A DNA stretch of 64,000 bases from Stictocephala bisonia (lineage: Eukaryota; Arthropoda; Insecta; Hemiptera; Membracidae), in the NCBI GenBank assembly GCA_035578905.1, contig JAQJVL010000124.1, forward strand, positions 1,021,017-1,085,016. Direction: 5' to 3'. Below are positions 1-14,100 of the stretch, one piece after another. Within the stretch, counting starts at the first letter, position 1. Each line of letters starts with the position of its first letter. Made by a program: the position numbers and the translations under genes. Below the pieces are notes generated by a model. The model had not been told where the DNA came from. It saw only the letters and a list, made by a program, of their open reading frames with translations, and did not search any database.

Positions 1-867
1 TCTGAACATGTTGAAAATACACACACACATTACCATATTGTTTAGAGAATACTGACCGAGTGATTGAGACGTGTCATATACTGAAAGTCAAAACTTAGTA
101 ATTTAATTAAATCATCAGAGAATATATGCGTAATTTGATCGTTGCATTTCCAGAACATGTTAACAAATAAATACTCTTTGATTAGCTTCTGTATGGAATT
201 CTTGTATTGATGATTTCGTAATCATCAATCGACATTAGTTCCACTTCTGCATTTTCAAGTCGAACACAGACTATATTTGTTGTCTCATTATTGTGTTTCT
301 ACTCATCATGTAACACACGTTTCTAGAGACAAGTGTGTCAAAATCTCATTAAAGATGTCTTAATGGAGATGCTCACAACTAAACTACTGCCAATTGTTTT
401 GCTTTTTTGGTAAAAGAATATCTACTTAATAAGCATTTAAAAAAGACAACACTCCCAGTAATGTTGTATTTACTCTTAGTATCAGAAATTAAGTAGAGTA
501 AGCAAACAAGTTGTATTCCAAATGTTACAAAATAATGAGGTTGTGAAAAGTTTCCTGTGTATTATTTAGATATAAAATATCCTTTTATGTTCGTTATGTA
601 GGAGTTTTATTTTTTTTTTTTTAATTTATTTTTCATTTCACACAAACTTTCTTAGTTAGTAAATTATAAAATATACGCTATTAAAAATTTTAGAATATCA
701 AACATTAAAAAAAGTGTTTTAGATACTTGAATTTATTTTTAAACACCAGTAACTTTCAGCTTCCTAGATTTGAATTGAGAGAAAATTGGCATTTTAATTA
801 ATTTTTATTTAGTTGTTTTTATGTTTGAACCTTTGGAGTATGATAGGGTCAAAATCTGAATGTGTCG

Positions 868-1080
868 CTAGGGATCGAATGGGAAGTTGACATCTTTAAC
901 CCTACATCTGGTAGTTGCTCCTATACCAGTATGCCATTTTTACAGCTGGCGTCAGCTTAGCAGCTATGGCACTTGGGCCTAGCGCGGTACTTTAGGTCAG
1001 GCTTGAGGTCAGGCAAAGACCGTTCTGCGAACATTCCCGATGACTCAAGGGGCTGAAGACAGATGACAAATAGGAGATGT
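868..1080 (-). repeat. SINE-like repeat, degraded
   Basis: The segment is GC-richer than its surroundings and on the minus strand contains ATTCGATCCC, a good match to a tRNA B box, preceded by a weak A-box-like stretch. No second copy was seen in the window, so assignment to a SINE rests on the promoter-like boxes alone. Confidence 0.35.
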
Positions 1081-1780
1081 TGCTGTTATTGTATTGTTTT
1101 ATATCAAGATTTTAGTTGTACAGTAATATGAATTTGGTACGAGTTTCTTATGTTTGTATGATATCTATTAGTTGTTTTACTTTCTCCCACATGTGTTAGC
1201 ATAGAGGAAGTATGTTTACAAGTTGATATAAACATCTAGTTTAAGGCCCCCTGAACCCAAAAAAGTGGTTCTTTATTTTAATTTTGTGTCTGTGGCTGTA
1301 CACTTTGTTGGATAACAAACGAAAGGATCGATTTTTAAGAAATTTGATACATAGGTGTATTTAGCTAATTAGCCAGTTTTTTACCTTTTTGAAATTTTAT
1401 TTTTTAATTTTTATGGAAAAACATACAAAAGTGAAATTAATTTTCACAAAAACGATTTCAATTATTTTTTCAGTAAAGGTGTGAATTCCAATTTGAAATA
1501 TTTTAGTAAAAACCGCATGTCCCTAAAAATGGTTTTTGAATTGCAACATTTTTGATGGGTAAAACATTAAAAAGTGCATTTTTTTAAGCTTTATACTACC
1601 GATTTTGATTAAATTTTCAAATAGTATTTTAATTAGCAGTAAAGAAGAAATTTACAATTTATTAAAAATATTTTAGTTACCACCACACTAAGTTGGGGCT
1701 AGATGCCGAAGACCGGAAGCCACAACTCAAATTACTGCAGTTTGTTGACATACATTTTATTTATTATTTTTATTTTTTGT

Positions 1781-1845
1781 AAAAAGGAGAGGCCGATCCT
1801 CCTTTTTAACCTTACTCTATCCATTCCTCATAGACTTTGTGGTTA
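1781..1845 (-). repeat. Tail fragment of SINE family C
   Basis: AAAAAGGAGAGGCCGATC followed by AACCTTACTCTA and CATTCCTCATAGAC matches the tail end of the SINE copies at 17086-17310 and 44557-44758. Only the distal part is present. Confidence 0.6.
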
Positions 1846-4800
1846 ATATGATAATATTTATGAAATATGGCTATGTGATTAATTGAAGAGTTTTTTTTCT
1901 AAGTTTATGTTTTTCCAATACTTTTATTGAAATAAAATAATTGTGGGAGATAGTTTGCGCCAGTTTCCTGGTACCATTTATTTTTATTGTTTTATTAACT
2001 TTTATGATGGTCATTACAATCGTAAATATTACATATATTATAAAATAAAAAATCTGAGAGGCTATAACTATTGTTTGAATGGATGTGTTATTAACCAGAT
2101 CTTTCATTTAATTTTAAAGCCGCTAATTATAAATAAATTTGCTGCTTGGTGAGCATTCATCGTCAGTTCTGTCAAGATTATAATTTTTTTGAGAAGATAG
2201 GTAGTCACATTTTATACCATTATTGTAGATTTTTATCATACAAATTTTATAAAAGTATGTACAGTAACAAACTTAAAAGATGTTAGACATCACTTATAGC
2301 ATTTGGTATTTTATCTAATAGAGCGCCTTCATGCCGGCCGCGAGCACATTTGACTCATCCCGCATGACGGCAGTCAATATTGGTACTGTAGGCTAGTACA
2401 GGAGTTTTATCGATCGGTTTAGTCCCAGTTATGCTGACACCAGCTGTAATTTGAAACTATGTTTCAAATTCTGTAACAAATGAATAATGGAAGTAAAGGC
2501 TATACCATTAATTATTTTCTTACTTATTGTGTCATATAGAATGGAAAAGTGTATCTTTTTTCTTTTCTTAAAAATGAAATAGAATTTTATATTTATATAA
2601 GAAAATGTATTGACACCATTGGTGTGTAGGGAGTGCTAAAGTAAGACCATTTGAAAAACATAAAAACAATACGATAATAATTCCAAGGTATAAAAAATTC
2701 AAACAAACTAGTTTTTTACCTGAATTATCGGGGAAAAAAATTACATAAGCTGATTAAAAAGTTCTATATTTTTTCCTTGCTCATTTTGTATTAAAAGAAA
2801 AATATATGCTATAAAATATTACAATTCCTTCAAGAAAAACTACACTTTGTAATATTAATGATAAAACCCCATTGACTGAACATTAGTCAATTGCTAGTAA
2901 AAACAGTTTGAAAATAAAGTGAGATTGACAGGTTGAGTGAACATAAATCCAAATATAACCACAAGTCCTTGAAGATAACTTAACGAGTTGTGCTGAAACA
3001 GCATACAAATGTGGAATATAAATTTTACTTCTGCAGCTTTAAAACTTCATTGTTTCACTCGTTATGTTTCAACGGAAAGTAGTAATTTATATACCAAATT
3101 AATCATTAGACTCTTCTACGTAAAATGATATATGTTATGACCCAATTAAAATATTTATCATAAAACGTTATAAAATTGGCGAAAGAAAAAATTGCACAAT
3201 TTAGTACAGTGTAGTTGATTGCCAGATGTAGTGTTAAAGATATGGCAAATTATTTACCTTATTTTTAAAGTATCTAATTTATGAAGTGTAAAGCTGATAT
3301 AAATGAACATATATTTGCACTTTGTATCAAATTGATTACACAAGACAATATTTTATTATAGACGTTAGAGAGCTTTATACTGCAAACTCATTGTTCCGTT
3401 TCATGTATTAATTATTATTGTTGATCATATTACAAATATACATTTAGCTTAATCGATGTAACGTAAAATCTGATTGTTACTTTTAAAACAAATTTCATAT
3501 TGTAGTAGTAAAGATTGCAGCCTATAAATTAATATAATGTTTTACTATGTTGAAAGATAAGTCGTGAACCTGATCTTGAAGAAATGATGAACTTAGTGAA
3601 ATTTCGGTTCAGCCTTGTATATTGAGTTTTTTATTGTACCAGAAAAATGTTTAAATGAAGTACCATAGGTAGTAAAAACTTTCCAACTGTGCATGTACAT
3701 TGACATACCTATAGTAGCATTTGCTAGAAAATACCTGCTTCCTTATCAGTAATTTGTTGATGTAAATAAATTGTGATATAATTTACAAGGGAACAATAAT
3801 TACTGAAATTAGTGCATTTAAATACTGTTAATTATGTTTTCCATTAAATTTAAATAACGACAAAAGACTGATTAAATTTGTTATAGCTCTTTATTTTTAC
3901 ATTTTTGCAGTCGAAATGACAGTTTTATTAGTTTTCTTTACTAGTAATATGGAATAATATAGTTAGATACATCTTTCTTGAATTGTATACTTGTTTCTGC
4001 TTTGAAGAGATTATATCACTGTATAGAAAATATTGTTGTACCGTTAAGCACTGTGCATTTTAAAGTAGATGAAATAAAGATTGTCTGGATATTGTTGTTT
4101 TACTTCTTATAACTGTCCGATCAGTCATAGATTGCCTTTTTGTACGTATGTAATCAATAATACATAGTCCATCAGGTTGAGTAGCGTTATTTTTACATCT
4201 TGTGTTAAGATAATGCCACGTTAGGTGTATTTTTCTGACTAAGTTTAGCTATTTTACCATATGAAAAACAGGTCCACTCGACTCAAATGGAAGATGCCAC
4301 ATTGGGATGATATTATCGCTTCTTTGAAGTTTCCTCTGGCGACAGCCACAGAGAAATACATGTAGGAATATTTATTCTGCAGAAATTGTCACTGAAGTCC
4401 ATGCGAACTAGATGGATTTTATCACCAATCGTGTCGCCAAGAGGATTGATTTTTTTCATTTCTTCCAAGTGGTGATTGCCTGTATACACATTTATGGTAG
4501 TTTGAATGGACCATTAGCATAAAGAGCTTATTATAACTGGTTGAGAACTATCCCTGCATCTAAAACACAAAGTCTTCAGATTGTATCGTGTATTGAAGAC
4601 AAAGATTTGGAAGAAAATGTCAGAATAAAGTTCTGTTTGATGTTGAGAAATAGATCTTGTTACAACAGAGCACCCTAACTAATTAGACAAGATGTATTGG
4701 AATTTAAAAAGCAGAAACAAAATATCTGTCAGTAGAGTGTGTTTATTTAGTTTTTATAAACTTTATTTTCAACAGTGTAATTGATGTTAGAGCAAAAACA

Positions 4801-7380
4801 GACTATGAACTTAAAGGTTGGGTAGATTAATTTATATTTAAAAACTCATGTTTCTTTAAGTAGTCTGTAGCCTTAAATGATTGTCTACATTTGGTATTAT
4901 GTTGTCGTTATATAATCTGAGAAACGCTCATCAATGTCTGGTTTACATTACCCAGTGCCTGCTGCCGGTGCTTCCTCTGCTCACAATTGTTAAGGACATG
5001 GAAGGGAAGAGGGCTCTCGGATAATGAGAAACCCACCATATGGCAATATATTTAATCTGTCAATAATAACAATACTATACAACATTTGACAGTCCTTATA
5101 ATACCTTCAGCTTTCCTCTTGTGCCATTGTATGTTCATCATTATTAATACTATATATTCTAGTTTCAACTAGTTTTCCATTCAACAATTTGCATGAAAGT
5201 TACCATTGAAATTTCAATATGACGAGTCTATTAACTTTCTTTAAATTTAATTTTGCATTTAATTTTAACTACCTTATTGTACTTATAACAAGCAACGAGG
5301 ATTGTTTCAGTAATTTTATACTTGGTAATATTTTTCTTAACTTTCAATATAGACTATTTTAACACAATAACAAGAGGATATATCACAGCATTGTTTCAGT
5401 AACAAACCAATTTGCTAAATTGTACATTTGAATTTATAGGATTAAAAAAGAATTACAATCAGCAAATACACTATGGAAAACTCTGTATTCAAAACATGAC
5501 ATAGAGACTGTAAGTAATTTAACTGATAAATGGCACAGCAACATTTTGAATCGAGTTAAAATACAATTGTACACATACATCTACAAAAATAATAATATAT
5601 AAATAAAAACAAAACCTCAAATGAAATAGCAGTAATTGCTTGTTCTCAACTATTTATAATATGCATGTAAAAACACTGATTGATAAATAATAGTTTTGTA
5701 GCTTATTTACGAAGCGTGACATTAAAATTACAAAAATATGAAGCTTGATATCAAGCTTTTAATTTTATTTACAATACATTGCCAGTGTGCTAGCAGGTAC
5801 TGGGTCTATCCTAAGGTGGATGGTTATAATGAGGAAGATTTTATAAAAAATATACCTCTAATAAAACAATTTATAGTCCTAGAAATCTTTATGTATCCAG
5901 GCTTTTATTTTAGATTAATTACGTAATGAATATTTCAAGGCCTTCCTAAGTATCATAGCATTTATTTTTAAAAATTTAATGAAAATAGTCAAAAGTATAT
6001 TTTCTATTATCAAATCTTTAAGTCATTTTCATTGTTAAGAAATGGAGTTTTATACATTGTAATATATACTAACGTTTATATGAGTGGTGCAAAGACCAGC
6101 AAACAGTGATTCCAAACAACTGTACCCATTACTTAACTCACAATAAATTATATAAAAAAAGACAAGTACACTTTTTTATAAAGGGACCATTTTAAGAATA
6201 TAGAAGTGATAGTGGAAACATTATCAATAGAGGAACCATGAACTTTGGCGATCAGTCTTTCTAGGTTGTTAAAACTTCCGAACAAGGAGAACCCAAACTG
6301 TTTACGTACCCACTACTTCTCACTAGTTTTAACAACATTAATGTAACTACGTTTAGTAACAGTAATAAATATAATTAAATGAGTATACACGTATTTTTAT
6401 AGTAAATAAATTTATTGCATGATCATCTTATTGTATACTGTATAAATAAAATAAGGGAACTTTTAAATACTTAACTAAGCGCCAACAGGTTGTTGGCTTT
6501 TCAAATACACTATACTAATGTAGTTCTAGTCTAGAGTTCAGAAAGGCCAGGGCCTCCAATACTTTACAATTGGTCAACATATAAAACATTGTTTTACACT
6601 CTCTAAGAGTGAACTTTTCTTACCTAAAATCAATATCACAAATTCTTCATCTTGCCTCAGATAGATGTTATAACGGTAGACTTTTCCGCAACCTTAATAA
6701 CTATTGGATACTCCCTATAATACTGTTCTACGAAGTTATGTAGGTTGTTCTCTACAAAATATGAATTGTTCTATGTACGATGAATATTTTTGTTTTGTTT
6801 TCTACTGCAACATTAAATCTTTAGTTTTCTCACCGGTATTATCTGTAATTAGAATATTTTTTGTTTCATTTTGTACTGTGACATTATATTTTTTTAAGTT
6901 TTTTCACCGGTATTATCTGTAATTTAAGTCAAGTTTTGAAATATTTATGGTGTTACATTGGTTTATAGTTTAGTTCATGTTAAAGTTTGCAAGAACTATG
7001 TAAATTGAATAAATCCTGATATATCTGCATTAACGTTCGAGAATAAATATTCCATCTTGTATAGATTTTGTTTCCTTGTTATTATTAGATAACTAAAATT
7101 AAGTTGTGCAAACATGATTCACTGATATTTTACTAAAGCTCTTAAATAAATAATGCTCTGAATTCCCAAAATAACATATTTGGAATACTCTAAATTTATT
7201 TATTTATGCTTTGTTGGTAAGTAAAAATATTTAAAATTTTCACTTTTTTACTTAAAAGGAACTTTAAAGAGGAAAATTGCTCCCAAAATATTAAAATTAC
7301 TTTTTGCATAAGTTCTTCAACAGGAAATGTTTGTAAAAATTTTGCAGTTTATTACTAATCAGGCTATATTTATTTATTTT

Positions 7381-7650
7381 TATTTATTCATAAGACGCCG
7401 ATCGTCAAGATATGGGCGAATATGGATTTCGAATGAGTGTGATGAGTGTAGATGAGCGAATGTAGTCATTGTTACAAACTAAGGCTGACTATTCCTTAGA
7501 AAGTGTCATTAATTAATAGCCCAATGACAAATGAACAGCCGGTGGTTATCAGCTGATCCTTCTCAAAATGTATTGACTCTAATTGGGATCGAACTGAGAA
7601 CCTTTAGCACATGAAGCTGGGATTGAACCAACTACGCTACCGACCAATTA
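7381..7650 (-). repeat. tRNA-derived SINE, family A
   Basis: On the minus strand the head begins GGTCGGTAGCGTAGTTGGTT, an A-box, and GTTCGATCCC at 7594-7585 is a perfect-looking B box at tRNA-like spacing. The body then runs to a tail ending in a T/A-rich tract. Near-identical copies lie at 37836-38062 and 43276-43568, so this is a recently dispersed RNA polymerase III element. Confidence 0.85.
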
Positions 7651-7894
7651 ATAAGTTAATGGTTTATGAACATTTAAATCGTAGATGATTTTTTATAATA
7701 ACAAACTATTTTTTGTTTAGTAATATTGTTAACCATTGTTTAATAACGGTAGCTTTAATATTTTTATTGAAAATTAATTTTAAAAACTAGGCCTATATAT
7801 CTGCTACCTTAACCACTCTTGAGGAAGGAATACCATTATAACATCCTGAGGAAGCAGTATATACTAGACTGTACAAGCCGGCTGTAGCGGCTTC

Positions 7895-8148
7895 CTAGGA
7901 CTTGTAGTGATCCTCGATGATTTCCAGGATACTAGTGTAGGATCCAGTGAAAAATCCAACAACTCCAAAACTGATGACAGCCAAGTTCTTCCAGAGTACC
8001 CAGTTTCCACGGCCAAACCCCTCTTCTGAACCCCAGCAGACGATGATCTCCACAATAGAGGGAAACATGAGGCCAAGGAATGAAAGGCAGACTGCGCCCA
8101 CAAGCGAGATGAAGGGTCCCAGGTTCGGCACCATCACCGCAATGGCAA
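7895..8148 (-). CDS. PAT transporter last exon (C-terminus and stop)
   Basis: The acceptor TTACTTGCAG precedes 8148. Two bases complete valine, then AIAVMVPNLGPFISLVGAVC and LSFLGLMFPSIVEIIVCW lead to a charged loop and the final membrane segment NLAVISFGVVGFFTGSY, ending EIIEDHYKS and TAG at 7897-7895. VPNLG.FISLVGAVCLS is a strong PAT block. A minus-strand AATAAA at 7768-7763 is a plausible polyadenylation signal. Confidence 0.95.
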
Positions 8149-11100
8149 CTGCAAGTAAAATAACAACTATGAAGTTATTTGTCAAAATGATTTTTTACTA
8201 TTATAAAAAGTTAAATGTATATTGAAACTAACAAACACAAATGCATATTTGATGTGCATTCCATGTATCAACTCATAAGTAAAATTTATATCCGTCAAAA
8301 GTAAAAACTATCCTCATTGCTAATTGAGCGAAATTAATTTTCTAGTTCAGTTCTAACCCAGCTACTTGGGACAAAGTGTTGAGGAGATTGTAGGCGATAT
8401 GCTTTATGCTCTGTCCTCTTAATATTGACATGGTGTCTGCTAAATGGTTGCCATCGACATGAATACTACTAGAGAAGTCTGGAGTGTCCATAATGAATGG
8501 TAGTCAAGGTTCAGATGTTGTGTAGGGAAGATAACTGAGTATAAAACTTGTCAGTTAGCTGAAAATCAGACCAACGCTATGTGGTTCAGATTCCAACTTA
8601 AGCTGTAGTACCCATAGTTGTTTTAGCTATTGGACTATTAATAAATAGCTCTCTGAGAAACAGTCCACCTTAGTTAGAAACAATGACTACACTCCTTCAT
8701 ATCTTGACGGCCGGTATATTAACAATGAATGAATAACAACATTTCAAAGTTTATCCTGATGGAATGTTACACGATCTTATAGAAAATTTTTAATTAAATG
8801 GTTTTAACTTAAAAACAATTAGTGACGTAAATTTAGCTTTTTGTGTTTGTAAAATTATCTTAAATTACTGAATACATAGGTAAAGTTTCCGCTTACCTGT
8901 CAAAATGACCAAAGCCGTCCGGATGCTGTACTCCACCAGAGCAGGGTGCTTGGTAAACCTGTGTTTAATTGCCTTCCATATAATACGTAGGTAAAGTTTC
9001 CGCTTACCTGTCAAAATGACCAAAGCTGTTCGGATGCTGTACTCCACCAGAGGCAGTGTGCTTGGTAAACCTGTGTTTAATTGCCTTCCATATAATACGT
9101 AGATAAAGTTTCCGCTTACCTGTCAAAATGACCAAAGCTGTGCGGATGCTGTACTCCACCAGAGCAGGGTGCTTGGTAAACCTGTGTTTAATTGCCTTCC
9201 ATATAATCTCCATAGGCACATAGAACTGTAGAGAGTATGTTAGGAAAATTGCTATGGCAATCATCACCTTCACGGATTGGGCAAGTCTGCAAATTATAGA
9301 GTAAATTAGAAAACGTTCTTCTAAAATAACGTTAGCAAATATAACTCTTAACGACTATACACGGAGTATAATGCCATGTGATGGTTCCGAAGTTAAGCCT
9401 TCGGAGGACAAGGTCCAAAGTTCATATCACCAACAGACCCAAAAATTAGTAGTTCACTCATTGAATAAAGTTTACACACAGGCCTGCAGGCTCATGTGAA
9501 TTTTACGATTAGGATATACCCTAATTAGAAACTTAGTACCAACCACCATAAGCAAGGATTGGCACGCAAAGCGTGCAGGGGGTGTCCCCTACTTACATTT
9601 ATATCTGAATGCAAATTTAACAAATCAAAACTAAATATGGGTTTTATTGTACTGAACTATTTTGACCACCCGTTTGTTATGTCAATACAACAATATTGCT
9701 TTAGTCATAATTTTAGTAAAGAGTTTTAAAATAAGAATTGCAGGCAATGCACATCGCTATTATATGGCCAGGTAGTCAATTGAAGGCCATACACGGCCTT
9801 CTTGTCAGAAATTATTTCAGTTATATAAATAATACTTTGAAGTCTATATTATATTTGAAAACTTTTAGTATACGTTTTGGAATAGCTTACATTTTTGAAC
9901 ACAGTGATCACACAATATCAATTAAGTTACAAAACATAGTAAAAAATAAGCAAACTGTGGAGTCATAAACGATACCTCTGTAGCTCTAACCAAAAGACTA
10001 AAAAGTAAACACACTATTACCTATATAGATTTGAAACAAAACACACGCACATGCACACACACACACGCGCAGCATTGCCAAACTCTAGGCATGCTGTATC
10101 TAAATATTTTTTATTTTGGCTTGATTGGGCATAATGAATCTTTCACAGATATACTAAAAAATCATCTTCAATCGTGGCATTACAATTTAGTCTAGTTTTC
10201 AATTTTATATTTTACTCCTGAAGTTACTTATTTTTTACTCTCTATAGATAAATATAAATCAACTGCCTCTTTTGTTTAAAACATATCACAAGCACATTTG
10301 TGAGATATTCTATAATATTATTAAAGGACAAAGTGGTCTAGGAAAAAGATAGTTTGTAGTACAAGTTTGATACATTTTGGATTTTAAGTTGACATCAATG
10401 GGATGAAATTAAATCAGCTGATGGATCAAAATTGCTTTGTTTACAACCTCAAAGTTAAGCTAAAACAGTTATGGGTCTTCTTGAAAATTCCACATTAGTT
10501 GAACAATGTCCTTTGATTTGTTATAACTATGATTGTAATTATAGTAACAAAGTGTAACCCAGGTTCTTGGGGACAAAGTGTTTGGGAGATTGTAGGCGAT
10601 AGGTTCCATTCCCGGTCCTCTTAATACCGACACAGCGTCCGTCAATTGTTGCCATCAACATGGACACTACTGGAGAAGTCTGGGGTGTCCATGTTGGAAG
10701 TTAGTCAAAGTTCAGATGTTGTGTAGAGAAGAGAACTGAGTGTCAGACTTGTCAGTCAGCTTAACAACTACATGGTTCGGATTCCACTTAAAGCTGTAGG
10801 TCCCATAGTTGCCCTGGCTATTAGGCTTTTAATAAATAGTCCTTTCTGAGCTAAGTAGAACTCAGATAGTAACAATGACTACATTCGTTCATCTACACTC
10901 ATTTACCCCTCATATTCCCCCATATCTCTAAGATCGGCATCTTAGAAATGAATAATGAACTTGTTTTCTGGTGAAAAACCAGATAACATTACTATAGTGA
11001 CTAAAGTATAAGGTGAAAGTTGTATGAACCATGGACATTTTTACAAATGGGTAGAACAGTTCAAAAGTGGTCAAGAACCAGTGATTGATAAAGTCGCAGT

Positions 11101-14100
11101 ATGTATTATTTATTTTAAAATGGTGAAATATTTGTTTTGCGTGATAATTTCAAATACTAAACTGTTTTTTACGCTGTATATTGATATAAAGTTTATTTTA
11201 AGAAAAAGATTTCATATTTTTCCACTTGTAACTCAAACATATTGATCATATTTCCTAGACAGAGAGTTTCTTCTACAAGAAAACTACTCACACGTTGTCA
11301 GGCAGATTCAGTGTGATACTTGGCTCCGTCACTTCTCCGTACTTGAGGTAGCCGAAGAAACCCACGCTGGAGTAGAGTAAGACAACAAAGAACATCCCAA
11401 AGTTGAGGACACCCGGACAGCCGATGAAGTGCGTTGGTGTCTTCATGTTGTTCTCTAGAGGCATCACCTGCAACCCCACACTACCATGCTCAAATGAATC
11501 CATTGACTCTAATCGGGGTCAATATACACAATATAGCTAGATTCTGATGATTGGCTAGAAAATTTAAAAAGAAAAAAAATGAAATTAGATTTGAAAATGG
11601 AGTTTATCTTTATATTTTCTTTACTCTTGTGAAAGGTAACATATTTTATTTTAGAATCTAAACATATTCAAGAATCTAAAATTAAATTGAAATCCACTAA
11701 CTAGGTATTAATTTTTAAAATAACAAATCTTCAGCAAATTCATTGTAAAACTATGCATACCAAAACTAGTTTCTTAATCAGTATATTAGGTGTTCGTAGA
11801 AATACAATTCATGGGAACATCACACAACACAAATGTATTACAGTATAAGTAATTTATATTTGTAGTAGACCACCACTACAGATATTATGGTGCTCGATTA
11901 TGATAAACAACTTTCACCTTCCTCAAACTTGAGGGATTCACAAACGAGTGACATTGGTGTTCAACAAAGCTACTTATATACTAACACTTGTAATCGTTGG
12001 GAAACTCATGACAATTGGGTGGATTCGTCAAAAATCCAGTATTTCAACAGTTACCATTTTGACTATTCCAGCCAACTATTATGAGTTTCTCAACAGTGAA
12101 AACAGTATACGAGGTACAGTCAAAAAGTTCCCGGAATCGATGTCCAGAAACACCTAGTGGAGTGTCGTTGTCGGTGGGAATTTCGTTGTCTGTGAGTTAG
12201 TACTATTCCTGGAGAAGGGATATGAGTAGCACGAATATCACTCAGCCGCCATTTTTCTCCCTGAGGAGAGTGATTTCCGTGTTTACAATGTTGCTTTTTG
12301 AAAATTGATTTAAAGAACAACTAAAAAACATTAAATTTTGTGCTTTACCTCAAAAGACACTTAGAATGTGCGGACATGCGTACAGAGTTGGGGCGATGAA
12401 GAAAAGCCAATTTTACGAATGGCACAAATGTTTTTATGAAAGCCGTATAAACATTGAAGATGAATCTCGTAGTGGACGCTCTTTGACTGCAACCACTGAT
12501 GACAACATTGAGCAAGTTCGGCAAACTATCCATGCAAACTGAAGAATAATGATTGATAAAATCACTTATGAAGTAAATTTATCTACACAAAAGCTCTTAG
12601 GCGCTTAAATGATGCTATTAGGAAGAAATAGCCTGAAAAATTAGCAGAAACAGTTGGATTTTGCAGCATGACAATTTGCAGCATGCAAATTGATCCCTCT
12701 AAGTACATAACTACATAGTCAAGTTCCGCACTACCAAGCTAGAACACCCTCCCTACTCGCCTCACCTCATGCGGCCGATTTCATTCTGTTCACATGATCA
12801 AAACAATTTGCAGGTGCTAAAGCTGTCAGAAAAAATGTGATAAAAGTATTGAAATTCATTTTAAAAAATAAGCCTCAAAAGTGTTTTGAACATCTTTATG
12901 ACCATAGGGAGGAGAGTGTATTGTTGTAGGAGGAGAGTATTTTGAAGGAAAATAGGTTTGTAAGTTTTTATCTTTGTCCAATAAATATATTTCAACCAAT
13001 CCCGGGTACTTTTTGACTGTACCTCGTATAAGTAGCTTAGTTGAATGCTGATGTCAATCCTTTGTGAATTCCTCTAGTCTGAGGAAGGTTTACCGAAATC
13101 AATCACTATAATATTTTTCCAATTTTAACTTACATTGTAATAAATTTGGGTTTTTGACGTTCACTTGTATTACATACCAAAACTGCCTCTAAGAGCTGAA
13201 AAAATGTCAGAATATTTATTCACCAAAGCTACTATTTAGTTTGATCCATAATGTTTGTTGAAGTAAATTTTCCTACAATTTGTTATAAAGGAATTGGATA
13301 AGCTTAGACTGTAATAGTGAATAAAGCTGAGCATTTCCAACCGCTTTCAGATGGCACACTCTTAAGGCCAAATGGCCTGCTAACCTGCTCTGGGAGACCT
13401 GTGAGGAATGTTTAAGCAGTATAAAAGTGCTAGTTTAAATGCCAATTTAGTGTGTGTGTATGCTTTATGTATAGTAGCTACATAATTGTGTGAATTATAA
13501 TTTTATAGTAAATATAAAATTTCATTTCCAATAATGCCAGTTATTAGATAAGTTTTCAATGGATTATATATTGAACAAAATTGTAGATTTATTTATTCAA
13601 ACCGTAATAAATGTAGCTAGATCGAATTATGTTAAAAGAGTTGAATGGAGTTCATAAATTTGTTAATTGTGAATCAAAAGCTATTGCATATCATCGCGTG
13701 ATAATACTCACCACCCCAATTCCTTCCAGTGCAAATATAGCAGTTCCAAAGAATATCGGAAGCTGGTGTATAGTAGAAAAGCTCGGTCTGGAACTCACTG
13801 GAGGAAGATCTTGGAAAATGTAATAAAACGTGATGCCCATCCCGGTTCCAATGAGGATGTTGGCAACCATAGAGAAGGGTGCCAGGTACTTGAGATTCCT
13901 GATCAAGTTCATGCTGATGAGTAATGGCAAAAGCGCAAGCATGTAGTAGCGCAGATCAATGTCCATCCCAAAGTTTACATCTACCACCTGTTTGAAAATG
14001 AAAGACAAATCAAGTTTTCCATGAGTATAAACTGTTTTAGACTAATCATGTTGCAAATTATAGAGGCAAGAGGGATACGGGATTGTAATAAGTTAGGATA

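Larger units (their letters stand above)
1..7380. other. AT-rich stretch downstream of the transporter gene, no gene recognised
   Basis: Open frames here are short and look like chance. A plus-strand AATAAAG near 4075 followed by a T/G-rich tract could mark the 3' end of a plus-strand transcript whose coding part lies outside the window, but no coding sequence supports it. Two SINE-like scraps are listed separately. A roughly 72-bp imperfect tandem duplication lies at 6787-6927, each half ending CACCGGTATTATCTGTAATT. Confidence 0.5.
11768..13110. mobile_element. Foldback/MITE family E, split by a mariner insertion
   Basis: The left part (TTTCTTAATCAGTATATTAG ... GGGATTCACAAACGAGTGAC ... AAAGCTACTTATA) is mirrored after the mariner element by TAAGTAGCTTAGTTGAATGC ... 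CAATCCTTTGTGAATTCCTC. The same end sequence and central motif (CCTCAGACCAGAGGGATT) recur at 24385-25480 and 45722-45890. The mirror arms meet at the mariner insertion and an unexplained 120-bp piece (11988-12107). Confidence 0.65.

Noticed and set aside
7585..7640. Functional tRNA gene
   Set aside because: A and B boxes are present, but the sequence does not close into a cloverleaf and recurs with a long non-tRNA body at two other sites, so it is a SINE.
7947..8225. 92-codon plus-strand open frame
   Set aside because: It is the antisense shadow of the transporter's last exon.
8865..9273. Open frames suggesting a longer exon 8 with repeated IIWKAIKHRF segments
   Set aside because: The frame crosses a consensus donor that matches the family boundary (VILT/VAIAVMVPN); the repeats lie in the intron.
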